Shown here piece by piece: positions 41,501 to 54,411 of a DNA stretch of 64,000 nt; within the stretch, counting starts at the first letter, position 1; each line of letters starts with the position of its first letter. The stretch comes from Distichodus sexfasciatus (Eukaryota; Chordata; Actinopteri; Characiformes; Distichodontidae). The position numbers and the translations under genes are program-made. A model generated the notes under the pieces. That model ran no database searches, was not told the origin of the DNA, and saw only the letters and a list, made by a program, of their open reading frames with translations. Location: assembly GCA_032718565.1 (NCBI GenBank), contig JAVGVS010000012.1, forward strand, positions 3,048,450-3,112,449, written 5' to 3'.

Positions 41501-43210
41501 GCTGCACTTCATGTAGCATCATTATGCTGTCTGACTACTGGTCCTGCAGGGCTGCAATTACCACACCTACTGAACCTGCTAATTAGCAGTTGAGTTCAAT
41601 CAGCTGTATTTGAACCTTTACAGACTTTCAAGAGACTTTTCAATAATGTTCAAATATGGTTTAAACTACTATGGTTTAATCTTCAGCATGAAGATTTCTG
41701 AACAAAAATATGACAAAACAATTATAATGTTCTTTTTAAGAATATGTTAGCAAAGTGTAGAAGAACACATCGCTTTGAAATCTTACATCTAAAACAAACC
41801 AAATAAGTTGGAGTAAAATAAACAAAGTATAACTGTGTAGAAAAGTGGTTAAATGTAATGCTTTTGTACAGAGTGAATATTTGCAGGACGATTTGCTGCC
41901 AAACTGTTGACTTTGGCTTTTGTTTGACAGAAAATGAGAAATGAGCCAGTGGTCTGCGCTTGTGTTTCTTACGGCACACACACACAAAACACAAACACAC
42001 AGTGACAGATGAATGTCCACAGGCATATGGAAACAAAGTATGAGAAAGTTTGGAGGATGATGGGAGTGTGAAAGACGGGAGAAGCTGTGAGGGTAACTGT
42101 TTAACATGTGAGGAGGATACAGAGACAGATGGCTCCTGTGGGGGATGAGAGGGAGAAACAGAGACAGAGAGTTGAGAAAAGGTCAGACAGTGAATCAGCA
42201 GGTAGGCCTTTCTAGCTGCAGGGTATATCTCACTCTTTCTGTCCTCTCTGTCCCTCTCTCTCTCTCTTATTCCCTCTCCATCTCCACAATCCATGTGAAG
42301 CTTCTGCAATTGTCTGTGATTCAGCCTTAGCACAGCGGTCAGTAATGTGACACGAGTGATTCATTTAGGTGCGTGTGTGTGTGTGTAAGGCAGACATCCT
42401 TGGTGGAAATATAATTCCCTATTCATCCTCCCTGAAGAAGCCTCCCGTTGCCATGACAGCCTAGGGTTCAGTTCGAGCAGCGCTCAAGATGGAGCATCAC
42501 AATATAGGATGTGATGGAGATGGATGTTAGTGCCAACAAAGCGCCTTAACAATAGACTATAGGCATGATGGAAAGACCCTGATTCATGATGGAAAGACCC
42601 TGATGCATCATAATCATGACCCAAAAAATCTAAAACATGACAACTTATCAAGCTGAGATGACATCATTAATTAGGGTGATGGTGATCTGGTGGACGTCTT
42701 CTCTCCTAACACCAAATCCAGCACTATGTTACTGCCTGAACTGCTACCGTCAACACTCTTAAACCCTAGTTGCTACAGAGAGACTCTACGTAATTAAGAA
42801 AGTTAAAAATTAAAAGGAACAAATATAAGCAACTCTGAATAACTCTGAAGACTATTAAATAAAGAGCGATAAAGCACTGGTTTTAACACAAAGAGGAGAA
42901 AAACAAACCTTTAAAATAAATAAATTAAAAAAACAACCAGTACAAAAATTACAATTCAGGATCATCAGATAATGAAATATAATTAGTCCAAATTAGTCCC
43001 TTATGATGAGCTTTTCAGTCATTCCAACCAGCATAGACTGAAATGAAGCAGTTCTTAACATATAATTGAGCAAATATTTCAGTTCTTCTCTAGATACGTT
43101 GTTTATTTGTGGTCTACCTCCTAATAGGCACACTCTTGGACATACGGAAAATGTCTTGGCCATGACACTTTTACTCTTATTGAATAAAATTTTTAAGAAT
43201 AAGCGAAATC
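38520..43210. other. gene-poor AT-rich stretch
   Basis: Apart from the possible MITE at 40861 and a tandem 21-mer pair (CATGATGGAAAGACCCTGAT) near 42565-42606, I see no gene. The GC-balanced, non-repetitive part around 39880-40230 could be a conserved non-coding element, but that cannot be decided from one sequence. Confidence 0.5.
40861..41190. mobile_element. possible hAT-like MITE
   Basis: The left end CAGTGTTGGAGAAGG and the right end, inverted, GTAGTGTGGCAAATATCC are partly alike. The interior repeats TAGCTAC/GTAGTTAGCTACACTA phrases, as in a common fish family. No target duplication was found. Confidence 0.45.
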
Positions 43211-43211
43211 T

Positions 43212-43530
43212 TAGGGTGGCATGGTGGCGCAGTGGTTAGCGCTGCCACCTTACAGTGAGAAGGTTTGAACCCCAGGGACAGCCATAGGGCCTTTCTGTGT
43301 GGAGTTTGCATGCTCCTCCTGTGTTCACGTGGGATTTCTCCGGGTGCTCTGGTTTCCTCCCACAGTCCAAAGGCATGCACTATAGGTTAATTGCCGACTC
43401 TTACTTGGCCCCGTAATGTGTGAGTGTGTGTGCCCTGCAGTGTGTTGGCATCTGCCCAAGTTCCCGGGATAGGCTCCGGTCCCTCGACGACCCCAGCTGG
43501 GATTAAGCGGTTTGGATAATGACTGAATGA
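43212..43530 (+). mobile_element. DANA/Mermaid-like SINE
   Basis: GGGTGGCATGGTGGCGCAGT, GCCATAGGGCCTTTCTGTGT, CGGGTGCTCTGGTTTCCTCC and GATAGGCTCCGGTCCCTCGA. It ends GGGATTAAGCGGTTTGGATA then ATGAATGAATGAA, the same tail type as the copy at 1023. Confidence 0.92.
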
Positions 43531-44104
43531 ATGAAAGAAAGAGGAATATTAACATCTTTCTCAGCAAGCTGTTAAATAATATAATTAAAATTTAGCATAA
43601 AATACTTATATCAGCTTTAATTTTCTTCAGTCTCCTTGACTCCATTCGTCCATTTTTTTCTCAAGAAAAACAAGTGTCCAGCCCTCTATGTATATGAGCA
43701 GTAAAGTGAAGCAGCCATATGTTGAATGTTTGTTGAGTGGTTTTGGCCCTGAGAATGAGAGTCCATCTTCCATGGGCACTCGTCATTTGTGTCAGGATCT
43801 CAGTAATTCACTCCTCATTCAAAAATGCGACTCCAGACAGTATTTATTTGATGTGAAGTCTTGCGTATTTTTGCTCTTCCTGAATTTTTATGACTCATTT
43901 AAACATGAAATTGTTAAAAAAAAAGGTATATTTTAATATTTATTTTATACCAGACGGAGTGATTATTCTGTCATCGGTAGGTGAAAATAATTTGTTATTG
44001 AAAGAGCACAGCATTCAGAAAAAATTATCTGGCAAGTCATATGAACCAGCGAAAAACGTCAAAAACATGACATTCTGACCTTCTCATAGAGCTTTAAACC
44101 CATG

Positions 44105-44620
44105 CACTGTGTCCACAATTATTATGCTAGTGAGTTTTTTGACCATATTACTATTTCTGTGCATATTTAACAACTCCAAACTATATGAAGTTGAATGCTT
44201 ACTGGATTTAAGCATTCTCAGGTGATATGTATTTGTGTAATTAAGGAGGGTGTTGTCTAAACTGAGTAGCAGCCTGTATCAAGGTATGCACAATTATTAT
44301 GCAGCTTCTTTATCATAGGCATAATGGGCCAAAAAGGGATTTAACTGACATTGAAATGTCAAAAATTATAAAATGCCTTTCAGTAGCTTAGCTGTTTCAA
44401 GAGCGTTGCCTCCCTCTGAAGGCATTTTACGATTTTTGACTTTTTTGGCCCATTTTGGTAAAGGGTTGACATAGGGTGTTACTTTAAACAACACCCACCT
44501 TAATTACACAAATACATATCACCTGACAATACTTAAATCCAATCCAATCCATTAAACCCAATGCACAGAAATTGTGATACGGTCAATAACCTTCCTTGAA
44601 TAGTAATTGTGGACACAGTG
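44105..44620. mobile_element. 516-bp foldback element
   Basis: The ends CACTGTGTCCACAATTATTA and (inverted) CACTGTGTCCACAATTACTA match almost perfectly. The inversion continues inward: AGGTGATATGTATTTGTGTAA with its complement TTACACAAATACATATCACCT, and GGGCCAAAAAGGGATTT with TTTTTTGGCCCATTTT. The centre is near 44385-44425. The whole element can form one long hairpin. No open frame and no clear target duplication. Confidence 0.88.
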
Positions 44621-45436
44621 TACAAGTACATTGTGATATAAGTCACAATTCTGTCCTTGAGATTCTTCACTGAGAGTCATACTTGAGGCTTGTTCTTTAT
44701 TTCAGTCTTGTTAGTTTCACTCATTTAATGACTCACATTAGAGGTCAACAGCTTCAAGTTTTGCTGAACTTTCAATCTTTCTAAGAAATCCTGCTTTGTG
44801 AAATGTACTGTGACTCATCAAGTCTGGAACCTATGACTTTAGATAATGATGACCCTAATCACTGAAAATATTTTTCTAACAACAATGTTATTGCAATGGA
44901 CTCCAGAAAAAATGGATTTACCATCCGTTTAAATTCAGTAGGGCCACTGAATAAAGCAAACAGCATAACCAAGAAGTTACCGAACCCTTATCCCAATGGA
45001 ACATAAAGGACCCGTAGCTGTTAGATGAGAGAGAGATAAACCATCTTGATTAAGCAGTAGCCTTGAGATTGTTGACTATTCAGGATAGTACAGTCAGTAA
45101 GAGAGGCGCAGCTCTCATTTTTTTTTCTCTAGCCCCTAAGTCCCCTTTCTTTGTTGTCTGCCACTTACTGCTCCAGTTTCCAGCACTGTTACTGCGCCAG
45201 ATACTTGGTGCTTCTTCCCTTGAGTCCTAGTTACAAATAAAGTCGCCCTTGTTGCTTTTGAACCTTCTTCAGTGACTGTTTGACATGCCTCCCTCATGGC
45301 CTGAACAGCAGAAACAGCAGATCCCTTAACCTCACACATACTTAAAGCACCATCTATATTGTCTCTATGAAGATACTTTTATATACTTCATGGTGTTTCG
45401 CTCCCAAAGTATAGTGTCCACTTCATATTTGCATTT

Positions 45437-45555
45437 CTGACATATAGCAGATGCTGTTATCCAGAGGGCTACTACATTTCCTAATGACAGGGGCAGTCTT
45501 TGAGGAGTAACATAGGGTTAAGAGTCTTGCTCTTATGGTGCTGATACTTTTACAT
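45437..45555 (-). mobile_element. degenerate V-SINE fragment
   Basis: CATATAGCAGATGCTGTTAT, CCAGAGGGCTACTACATTTC and ATAGGGTTAAGAGTCTTGCT recall the 3' part of the family. The head is missing. Confidence 0.6.
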
Positions 45556-46386
45556 TTCCAGCTCCAGATTTTCTTCTAAGATTTGTGCCGCCAATTGTTA
45601 GTGTACCAACACATGGTCGCAGCTCCTAAAATTGCTACGCCACGACAGTCTTGTTGGTTTTCCTGGATTACGCAAATTGCCGACCAATTCCAGAAGAACC
45701 TTCTGTTCCACATGATGATCTAAGTCCTACATGCTGGTAAGCCACAAGTCATGATTGATGGGAAAGTTGCCCACTCATATAGTTTGACGTCAAAACCTAA
45801 AAGATCCGATTTGGCACACATATTCTATTTGTATAACTGACTTTAAACATCAGCTATTTATGTGGTAATTCTTTGGGTTGTTCTTTTGATGCTGTTGTTC
45901 AAAACACATTCAATTTTTTTTTTTTAATCTGGAAAATATTCTTCACTGCTTCTATGCATCATCCATATGCCTTTTGACTTCAGACTACATTTTATATGGT
46001 TGCATATGTATTAGCAGTGGCTGTTTTTTAACCACGCTTCTGTAAAACCCAGATTTGTGCATAGTCTGGACTACATATATCCCATCAAAGGTTTCTCCCG
46101 TTCCACGTAATCTCTCCAGCTATGTCATAGTTACCATTGTCGCCATTGGTGGCTTCTCTGTCTAATAAACTCCTTTAGATGTATCTACATTCGGCTTCTG
46201 TGTGTAGCATTCTCCAAGCAAGTAATATTGTGTCATATAATTTCCTTTATCAACATTGGATTTAACTATGTAGCCGAGATACTCTGACATACCTCTCTAG
46301 AAATACTTTGAATTTGTTCTCAGGTAAACTCTGGAGACTATGACCTTCCACATGTCATTTATTTTGAGATTATGACACTTTAACTG

Positions 46387-46602
46387 TGGTGGTAGTGGTT
46401 CGGTGATCTGAGTAACTGAAACCCTGAAACCCTATGTTGGTGAGCATAAGATTGGGGGTTTGAATCCTGGGAGAGCATAAAAAACACTGTTGGCCCCCTT
46501 AGCAAGACACTTAACCTCAACTTGCTCCAAGGAGACTGTCCCTGTAATTAGGAAATGTAAGTCACTCTAGATAAACGCTTCTGCCAAGTCCTGTAAATGT
46601 AA
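46387..46602 (+). mobile_element. V-SINE/HE1-like SINE, variant head
   Basis: TGTGGTGGTAGTGGTTCGGT, GGGGGTTTGAATCCTGGGAG (B box), CTTAGCAAGACACTTAACCT, GGAAATGTAAGTCACTCTAG and CTGTAAATGTAA. The head has a small internal duplication (GAAACCCTGAAACCCT). Confidence 0.82.
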
Positions 46603-47560
46603 CTTGCACAGATCACATTGATAATATAATTTCAAAATTGACTCACAGTCAAGTCAACTCTGCTTGTTACTCACATAATGTAAATGTCCATTCATCGGTG
46701 ACTAGGTGAATATTACCACTGTATTGTGCAAAAGAGTATTTACTCAGTCACTCTAGCTATGCAAACATCAATGAGCAATGACAATTTAGCTACAGGCATA
46801 ATAAACTTCACTAATTCAATTAGGGCAAATGGAACATAACATATGTTCAACAATGCCACCACCAGGCAGCAATAAATATGTAAACAAATATCACCCCACA
46901 TTATAACAGTTTGTGTGAGTCAATTTAACAAGTTTTAATCCTAGTGAACAGTTCAAAATGAAATGTTTAATGGTTTTGAATTATTTTGTAAGACACTATA
47001 CATTTATCTATGTGAAAATTGTCTGGTTGAATATCACATTTCACCCAGATATTGAAACCAGTGAAGGAATGAAGTGAACACAATAACAGGTAACAAGACA
47101 ATTACATGAACTAAAGGACAACACAAATGGAAATTTCCTTCTTAAACTGTTAACATAACTTTGAGGAAACATTCTATTCCATCATAGTAGTCTCTGTTGT
47201 ATGTCTAAATGCGTCTGTAAGTTTAATACAAGGGCTTTTTAGACATTTAGGCTAAGTGTAATGACACAGTTTACCAGGCATTTTGGACATTTTTAACAAC
47301 TATGTACAGTATTTTGTTATCTGTCCTGTCAATTTTAGTTAGATTTATCAGGCATTTATCAGACTTATTCAGACTGAGTCGTAATTACAGCGACAGTCTG
47401 CTGGGAGTGACTTACTCAGGGACTCGATGGTGGGCTTGACTTCGTGCCTTATTGGCTCATTAATGAGTATTTTAACAACAGACTTTTTAAATCTTCTAGT
47501 TTAATTTCTCCTCTAAACTATTTGTACCAAATGTTCTGCTTTAATTTAAGAGAACTTAGT

Positions 47561-47755
47561 TGGTGGGGTGGTGGTGGGGTGGTGGTGGTCTAGTGGTTAG
47601 GATACTCACCTGTGGACCAAGAGGTTGAATCCTACCTCCAGCACTACCACCACTGGGGTCCCTGATCAAGACCCTTAATCCAAAGTTGCTCCAGGGACAC
47701 TGTTCCTGAAATTCGGAAATGGAAGCCATTCTGGATAGGTCTGCTAAGTGCCATG
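47561..47755 (+). mobile_element. V-SINE/HE1-like SINE, diverged
   Basis: GGTGGTGGTCTAGTGGTTAG, ACCAAGAGGTTGAATCCTAC, GGTCCCTGATCAAGACCCTT, GGACACTGTTCCTGAAATTC and CATTCTGGATAGGTCTGCTA. Its head is preceded by a GGTGGGGTGGTGGTGGGGTG duplication. Confidence 0.8.
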
Positions 47756-47759
47756 AGTC

Positions 47760-48485
47760 TGAATTTTACTAACACTTTGGTTACCTTTGAAATCTCTTTT
47801 AACACACTTTAAGTGTTATTTTCCAGGTTTACCATATGTGTTTATACAAGGTATTCGCCAAACTGTGAAATTCACTTCAATTCTGGTCTAACAGGACCTA
47901 AACTGGACACCACTCTCTTAAAACATCCTTCCTAGTGAGCAAAGCAAGAGGAGTGAAGGTGATGTAACATCAAATCAGAACCAAAAGACAAGTGTCAGAA
48001 CACTACAAGTGATGGACTTATTCATACTGAAAATGCTTTAATGAGCACTTTGCAAGCAAATCTGGAGTCTGGCATTCACAGTGTTAAACTAAGAGGTGGC
48101 ACATGTTAATTCCCTTAACGTGATCTTAAATCCTGCTGTTAATTGGGTGCAGTTTGTAACCTGAAGCAACACCTCCATGCGTGAAGCACTAAGCATCATT
48201 TCAGCGTTGCCATGGAGTGAACACTTTCCTGTTAGATTTAATGGGGCAGCATTTACCAGCTTGTAAACTTAAGGTGGAGGGTGCAATGAGAGGTCTATAT
48301 CTGGCTCCAGTGGGAGTGGGGAGTGGACTTGTATTGAAACACACACACATTCCAGACTCTCATGTACAGATTTAGGAGGAAAATGAGTCACGTTTTGTTG
48401 AGTTTTTTAATAGCGTTTTTTTTAAACAGTTGATGCCACTTTACAAGAGATTAGTCATGCTTGCTGCTTTTTCCATTTTTTTGTT

Positions 48486-48531
<46 letters not shown>

Positions 48532-51500
48532 GAAATCAGCTCCGAAGAGAAAAGCTGACCATAAGACATTTTTCTGGTCTCATGATATTTTCTAATATTA
48601 ATTCCTTTAAGACTGATGAATGATATGGGTCCAAGGCCTGGAATTTTACAAAACAGAATTTCCCAGTTATTTGTAAAACTTAAAATAAATGCTAAGACAG
48701 CTCAATTGCCTCTGTGTGCAAGATGGCGCCACTAACGTTCAAAATCTACATGGTGGGCAGGGATACTTCCGATGTAATCAGTAAGTGTACATAAGAATAA
48801 AGAACAAGTGCATTATATATCAGTATCATATTGGCAACTCTAGGGGCCTGTTTACACATACATAGTTTTTTTATAAATGCATTTTTTTAAAAATACATTT
48901 GGGCCTTTAGTTTACACATAAACAGAGTTTTAGCCATATCAAACCGATTTTTTAAAATGCCCTCCAAAGTGAAGATTTTTCATAACGCTGAATTCTGTGG
49001 ATCCATGTAAATGGGAAAAGCAGTTTCCCTAAAACGATGCCGTGCTCGTGACTTAAATAACTTAAATTCCTTACATACAACAAGTGACAACATTTACTAT
49101 GACAACAGTAATAACAATGCGGGTCATCCTAGTGTGTTCTAGGATGTTCAGCTTTGTTTGCTAGTTTAACCTATGTTTGCCACATCAAAGCCCCAGGACA
49201 GAACTGGAACAAACAAACAACTGAACTGTCTTCCATCCTACTCTGATGTTCTGAGGTTTCTTATGTTTCCTCAGCTATCTATGGCAGGTAGCATGGATGC
49301 TGACTCTCCCTGTCTGTAGATCTTTCCTTGATACTGGGGATAACCACATATCAATACATGTATAAACATGTCAGCGGTTATCCTTGTCATTGATGATGCA
49401 GAAATTCGACCAGAAGTGCCACTGCCCACCAATGAAAACTGACACTCGTAGACGGTCCGTAAATGCAGCTAGTGAATTACCGCCTCTCAACTAGTGAAAT
49501 CGCCTCTCATGTTTACCTACAGAAAATAAGTTTCCTTAAATCCTTTCTGGACAGTTGCTTGGGTCCTCCTACCATCTCTGCAATGCACTGAGGGATGTGT
49601 GAAAAACAAACAGCACCAGTCAACATTGTCCCGCTCGACATTTAGGGTTCATTAACATCTTTTGAATAGTGCCATTCATGAAGATTTATTGATTTTAATG
49701 AACTACTGCAATTTGATATGAACCCATTCACCACGATGACAATAATGCTCGAGATCCATAAAGCCAAGGTTAGATGAAGTGAGCTGTAAAGTTAGTGTTA
49801 ATGGACCATAGATGAAATTCTACATTCACACTCAATTCGTATGCTTTAATTGCATCTGCACTTTTATGTCTATATTATGACTCGACTTAATTACCCATGA
49901 AAGTGGGGCCTAGTAACTGGTTTTATGGGTAAAAATAAATGTTCTTGGTGTGTTTTTTGTGTAAAAGCTTGTGGCGACACATCTGTATGTATCAGCCTTT
50001 ATGTCAATAGGTTAGTATGTATTTCTGTGTAGAATACATGCTGATGTGTCAGCATTTGTGTGTGTGTCTGTGTGTGACACCCCAGTGTAATGGGGTATAA
50101 GCCGATGTTTATCAGACTAATTGAGCATTTAATTGCCGCTCTGTTCTCTGGGTCATTTGCTGTGCTGGATCCTCTCACCCTCCTGTTCTTTCCTCCACTA
50201 TCTTTTTGCAATTTCTGTAATTTTCTCCTTGTTCTTTAAATGATGTCTTCCCTCACATTTTTGCTGACATCATCCATTTTCCTTTCTCTCCAGTTTTACA
50301 GCTCTCTTAAATATTCATCCACCCTTTCCATTCATTCCCCTTTAGATTTGTTTGGAAGAACATGGCAGCCCATTTTCTGGTTATGCAGCATGGTTTTAAT
50401 AATAGAAAAACAAAGAATACTGATGTGCCTTTAAAACAGCAACTTCGACACTTTTGCCTGTATCGACTGAAAGCTGTTGACAGATGATGTGGGATCAGTG
50501 TAAATCCGACTGGTCGAGGGATGTTTTCATCCTCAGTAAAAGATTAGTAAAGGCTGAAGTGTCTGAGCTGGCCGATTTGCAAACACATTAGCAACATCCA
50601 GCGGCAAATCTTCACGTTGATGGATTAAACTCTAAAAACACTGCAGTGGGGATGCTAGGAGTTGGTGTTAGCATTGTTGCATAATGCAGCCTGACATATG
50701 CACAGCTCAGCAGTTTGTGTTGGCTTTGTTGGTACTTACTACAACACCAGCTGTCTAGCTGTGCAGCCGTGTAATTCAGTCGGTGCACATCGGTGACGTA
50801 CATGTGGGAATGTGACAAAATCTTTTTGTATACACTGTACTGATATGTTTTTTGTGATAATTATGGGATTTATGATAATGTCGGATCAGCACTAATTAAT
50901 TATTTGATTTTGATGTAAATGTGACTGCCTGTTAAGATTAAACAAACCATGTCAGTCTGTGTTTCTGTCACTTTGTTCTTAAAAGACTTTTGCAGTCTCA
51001 CATTTAGCTTGAAATTATATTGTGTAGTTTGGTGAATTTAATTTTATGTTATCTTATTTCACATTTTCTTGTGTATTTAAGTATCTCATGTCAATTATAC
51101 AAAGTGTGTGTACTCACTACCAACTTGCCTCTATAAAAAAATTGATAGAAATCTAAAACTTAAACTTTAATATTGCAAATTAATCGTTCTTAAATCTTTA
51201 ATGTTAAATTTCATGTTCTACATATATCATCCATACAGATCAAGGTTTTGAATTTGCCACATGCACAAGTACACAGCATACAATAAAAAAACTTGAATTT
51301 AGAAGTTTTTTCAGGATACAATATGTAACAATAGTGAATACTGTCCTTAATACAAACACTTAAGGCACTGATTAAAGGAAGCAGTCAGTGTCTAGTTATA
51401 GGGTCATTAACCTATTTAATCTATTTAATTAATATTCCGTTAAGTTCCACATTGGCACATGTAACCCATAGTTACAAATTACATCTAATTGATTGATACA

Positions 51501-54030
51501 CCAAACCATAGATAAATTCATTTATTGAATTGAATTATTACGCATTTAATTATAAAATTAATTTTAATAGAACAAGGGTGATAGATGGGTTTAAAATGCA
51601 CAAGTCCATATTAAAATTTTCTTCCAAACAGAATAAAATTAAATATTGAGGAAGTGAATATTTTGAATCAGGCGAGTTGATTGAGCAGATCGGGCTCCAA
51701 GAAGACGCTATTGCACATTTGCCACGAGTGTGTTGGAGGTAGTTGTAAAAAATAAAATGGAGAAATATCTGTGTTTTGATATATAGATATATAGATATAT
51801 AGAACTCAACTACGGAGGGAAATTGGGAGTTGAGAGAGACCGGAGAATAAATTGATCTTGCATATAGACAGATTTGGTCAGGTTTTTCCCCCGGGGATTT
51901 TCTTCCCAGCACAGTTCTGAAAGTTTCACCGAGATGGCGAGCCACCCAAGAGTTCTCGCGCCGTTCATCTTCCAGACGGCGTGAAGGTCCACGTGCATCA
52001 GTGCAGTAGGAGCGACGCGGCACAGTGCTAACACCGAGATAGCTTGGATTGAGTTACTGTATACTGAAAGAGAACCACATTGGTGGATGATCATTATCAT
52101 CTGGACGTTTGAAAGGACTGTTAGATCCCACACGATTTTTCTGTTACCAGATTGTTATTGTGAAGCTTATTCTCATTATTTCGGTTGTCATTGTATACGA
52201 GGCTTGTGGGTATAATTGAAGCAATTTACTGTAGTGGTTAAGACTAAAACTAAACTAATCAGACATGAATGAAACAGCACTGACGCAGCACACTGTGAAA
52301 AACTGTAAGACATCTTGACCAAACAGCTGAGTTTTCTAAAGACAAACAAGGGAAAAGGCGTCTCCTTCTAAACTCTACACTGGCTACAGACAATGCATAC
52401 AATATTGTGAACCACTGTTATTTATTTCACCTGGATTTGTTAAACAGGAATGGTAGTTATAAGACATGCAATAAATTATGTTTTCCTCATTTTTTGCCTT
52501 TATATACATTTATTTATATCTGTTGACACGTGATTGACACGTTACACTAGTAGCAATGCTGTACGGGCTCAATGACTTTAACATGCCGCTTATTACAGCT
52601 GGCACTGGGTGTGACCTCCAACCGCCATGCCTGCTACCAGTCCGACAGATGAAAAAGAGAGCAGTGCCCGCCACAGCCTGGCCAGACAGAGCTGGTGAAC
52701 GTCATTCTTACACACTGAGTCAGCACGGCTCTTCCTTTGGCCTGCTCCGATGTGCTGGCAAGATCGACAAGTGCATTAATCACTTTCTCTCGACTCATAA
52801 TGAGCTGAGCTCATTCTGACTGGAACGAACTAGAAGTTGGCATTTTGAAAAGGTCTTGCAAGTTGTTCTTCTGGGAAAATTTGGTGAAGAAGACACAAGC
52901 CGTGGCCAATTTTCACGGATGGCTAAGTGTTGAGATTCGGGAAATGTGCTTGAATGGGCCATGAAAGGTCAGCGTGTGTGTGGAAAGTAAAAACGTCTTC
53001 CCCATTGTTGGTTGTGATGCAAAAACGCCATATGAAACTGAGAGGAAAAAAGCTGAAAGCCGTTCTTCAAAGGATGCCGGCTGGTGTGCAAGTGGCTAAG
53101 GAAGACAGATGGGAGGATAAGCGATCAAATGAGAGACTGCAGATAGAGTGAGGGAGAGAGGATAAAAGGGAAACATGAATGATGAAAGAGAGAGGGAACG
53201 CTGAGGACGGTGAAATTGCCATGGGGCAGCTCTCCAAAAACCCCGCAACCTTGCAGTTGCTTCCCCTCCCGCCCAAATAGGCCACTCTGAGGTTAGTTTG
53301 GGGAGAAGCGTGGTCTGGGTGCGACTGTTTTATCCTTTGCCATAGTAACAGTGGTATGGGGCCGTAGGCCTCCGGAGGGATCAAAGTGGACCTCGAACCA
53401 GAAACTTACTCCACCTCTCTTTTTCTGTCTCCTCAACTAGTATTTTGACATATTTATTCTTCTCTCCTTCATAGGTTACATCAAATTATTGAAAACTAGC
53501 CAGGTTGGCACAATATTTTTGCAACAAGAAAAAATCTTAGGGTTAGTCTTGGATTGTCTAAGACTTAAGATTCAAGGTGAAAGGGATTATTTGGTCATGA
53601 CATGGTTAACAAGGCGCAGTGGTGACATTCTTCAATATCGTTACAGTGGATGATGATTTAATGTCTGCCGATATCACAAAGTCTGCTGATCTAAGATTTC
53701 GAGTCAGTTCAAGAGGCAGCAATCAATATGAGACAATATTGTATACTAATTTAACACAGTTCATTCATATTGTCACAAAAGAAACTTGAATATCATTTTT
53801 GATATTTTGTATTCTTGAGCTCAAACACACATTGAAATGAAAGACAATCTTCTCTTTTAATAAAAGATCCACATTTTCCTTTTTTTTTTTTTTTTACGTT
53901 TTTTTTTTTAAACCGTGAAATTGAAATCGTTAGATTCTTATTTTGGAAGCCTCGCCTCTGTCAGACTGGTCATGTCATTTAGCCCATTCTCAAAGTTAGT
54001 CTCACTAGATCAAGCGCATCCCGCTCTTTA
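47760..54030. other. gene-poor stretch with candidate conserved patches
   Basis: A compound (GT)n(GA)n microsatellite is at 48486-48528, and an ATATAG repeat is at 51779-51800. No exon-like structure. Less AT-rich, non-repetitive patches at about 48030-48280, 51880-52030 (many CpGs) and 52540-53390 stand out from the surroundings. They are unexplained. Confidence 0.5.
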
Positions 54031-54050
54031 AGCTTATTTTCTGAGAGCAT

Positions 54051-54100
54051 AACAACTTAAAAAACATACCTTAACAGCAGAGATGGAAAGTAACGAAGTA
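54051..54100. repeat. second copy of the left junction of the 54412 element
   Basis: GCATAACAACTTAAAAAACA then TACCTTAACAGCAGAGATGG matches 54381-54420, including about 30 bp outside the element. It lacks the rest of the element. Confidence 0.65.
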
Positions 54101-54411
54101 CACCTCCTGTTCCATACAAAGTGACATCTGACATTATACATATCAAGATGTATTGTCAAGCATGTCAATGTTGTCATATTTAATCAGTGCTATGGGCTTA
54201 TTGATCATTGAAATGATGATTACAGATAATTGTTACACCTTTATATGTTCCCTCTAATTTTTCTCACCACTGAGAAAATACAAACCTGTCTGATTGCAAC
54301 CTTTGCAGACAGAATATCTGGTGTATTTACAGTTTATTCACTCGTTTGGTCTAGTGAACACATTCTTTGTGAAACTGATAGCATAACAAATCAAAAAACA
54401 TACCTTAACAC

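Noticed and set aside
41722..42333. 203-residue minus-strand open frame.
   Set aside because: Low-complexity Ser/His/Pro-rich sequence over a TC-rich stretch, with no domain or promoter.
51550..52133. 157- and 107-residue minus-strand frames over the CpG-rich patch.
   Set aside because: No homology recognised and no splice sites fitting a gene; kept only as a finding about base composition.
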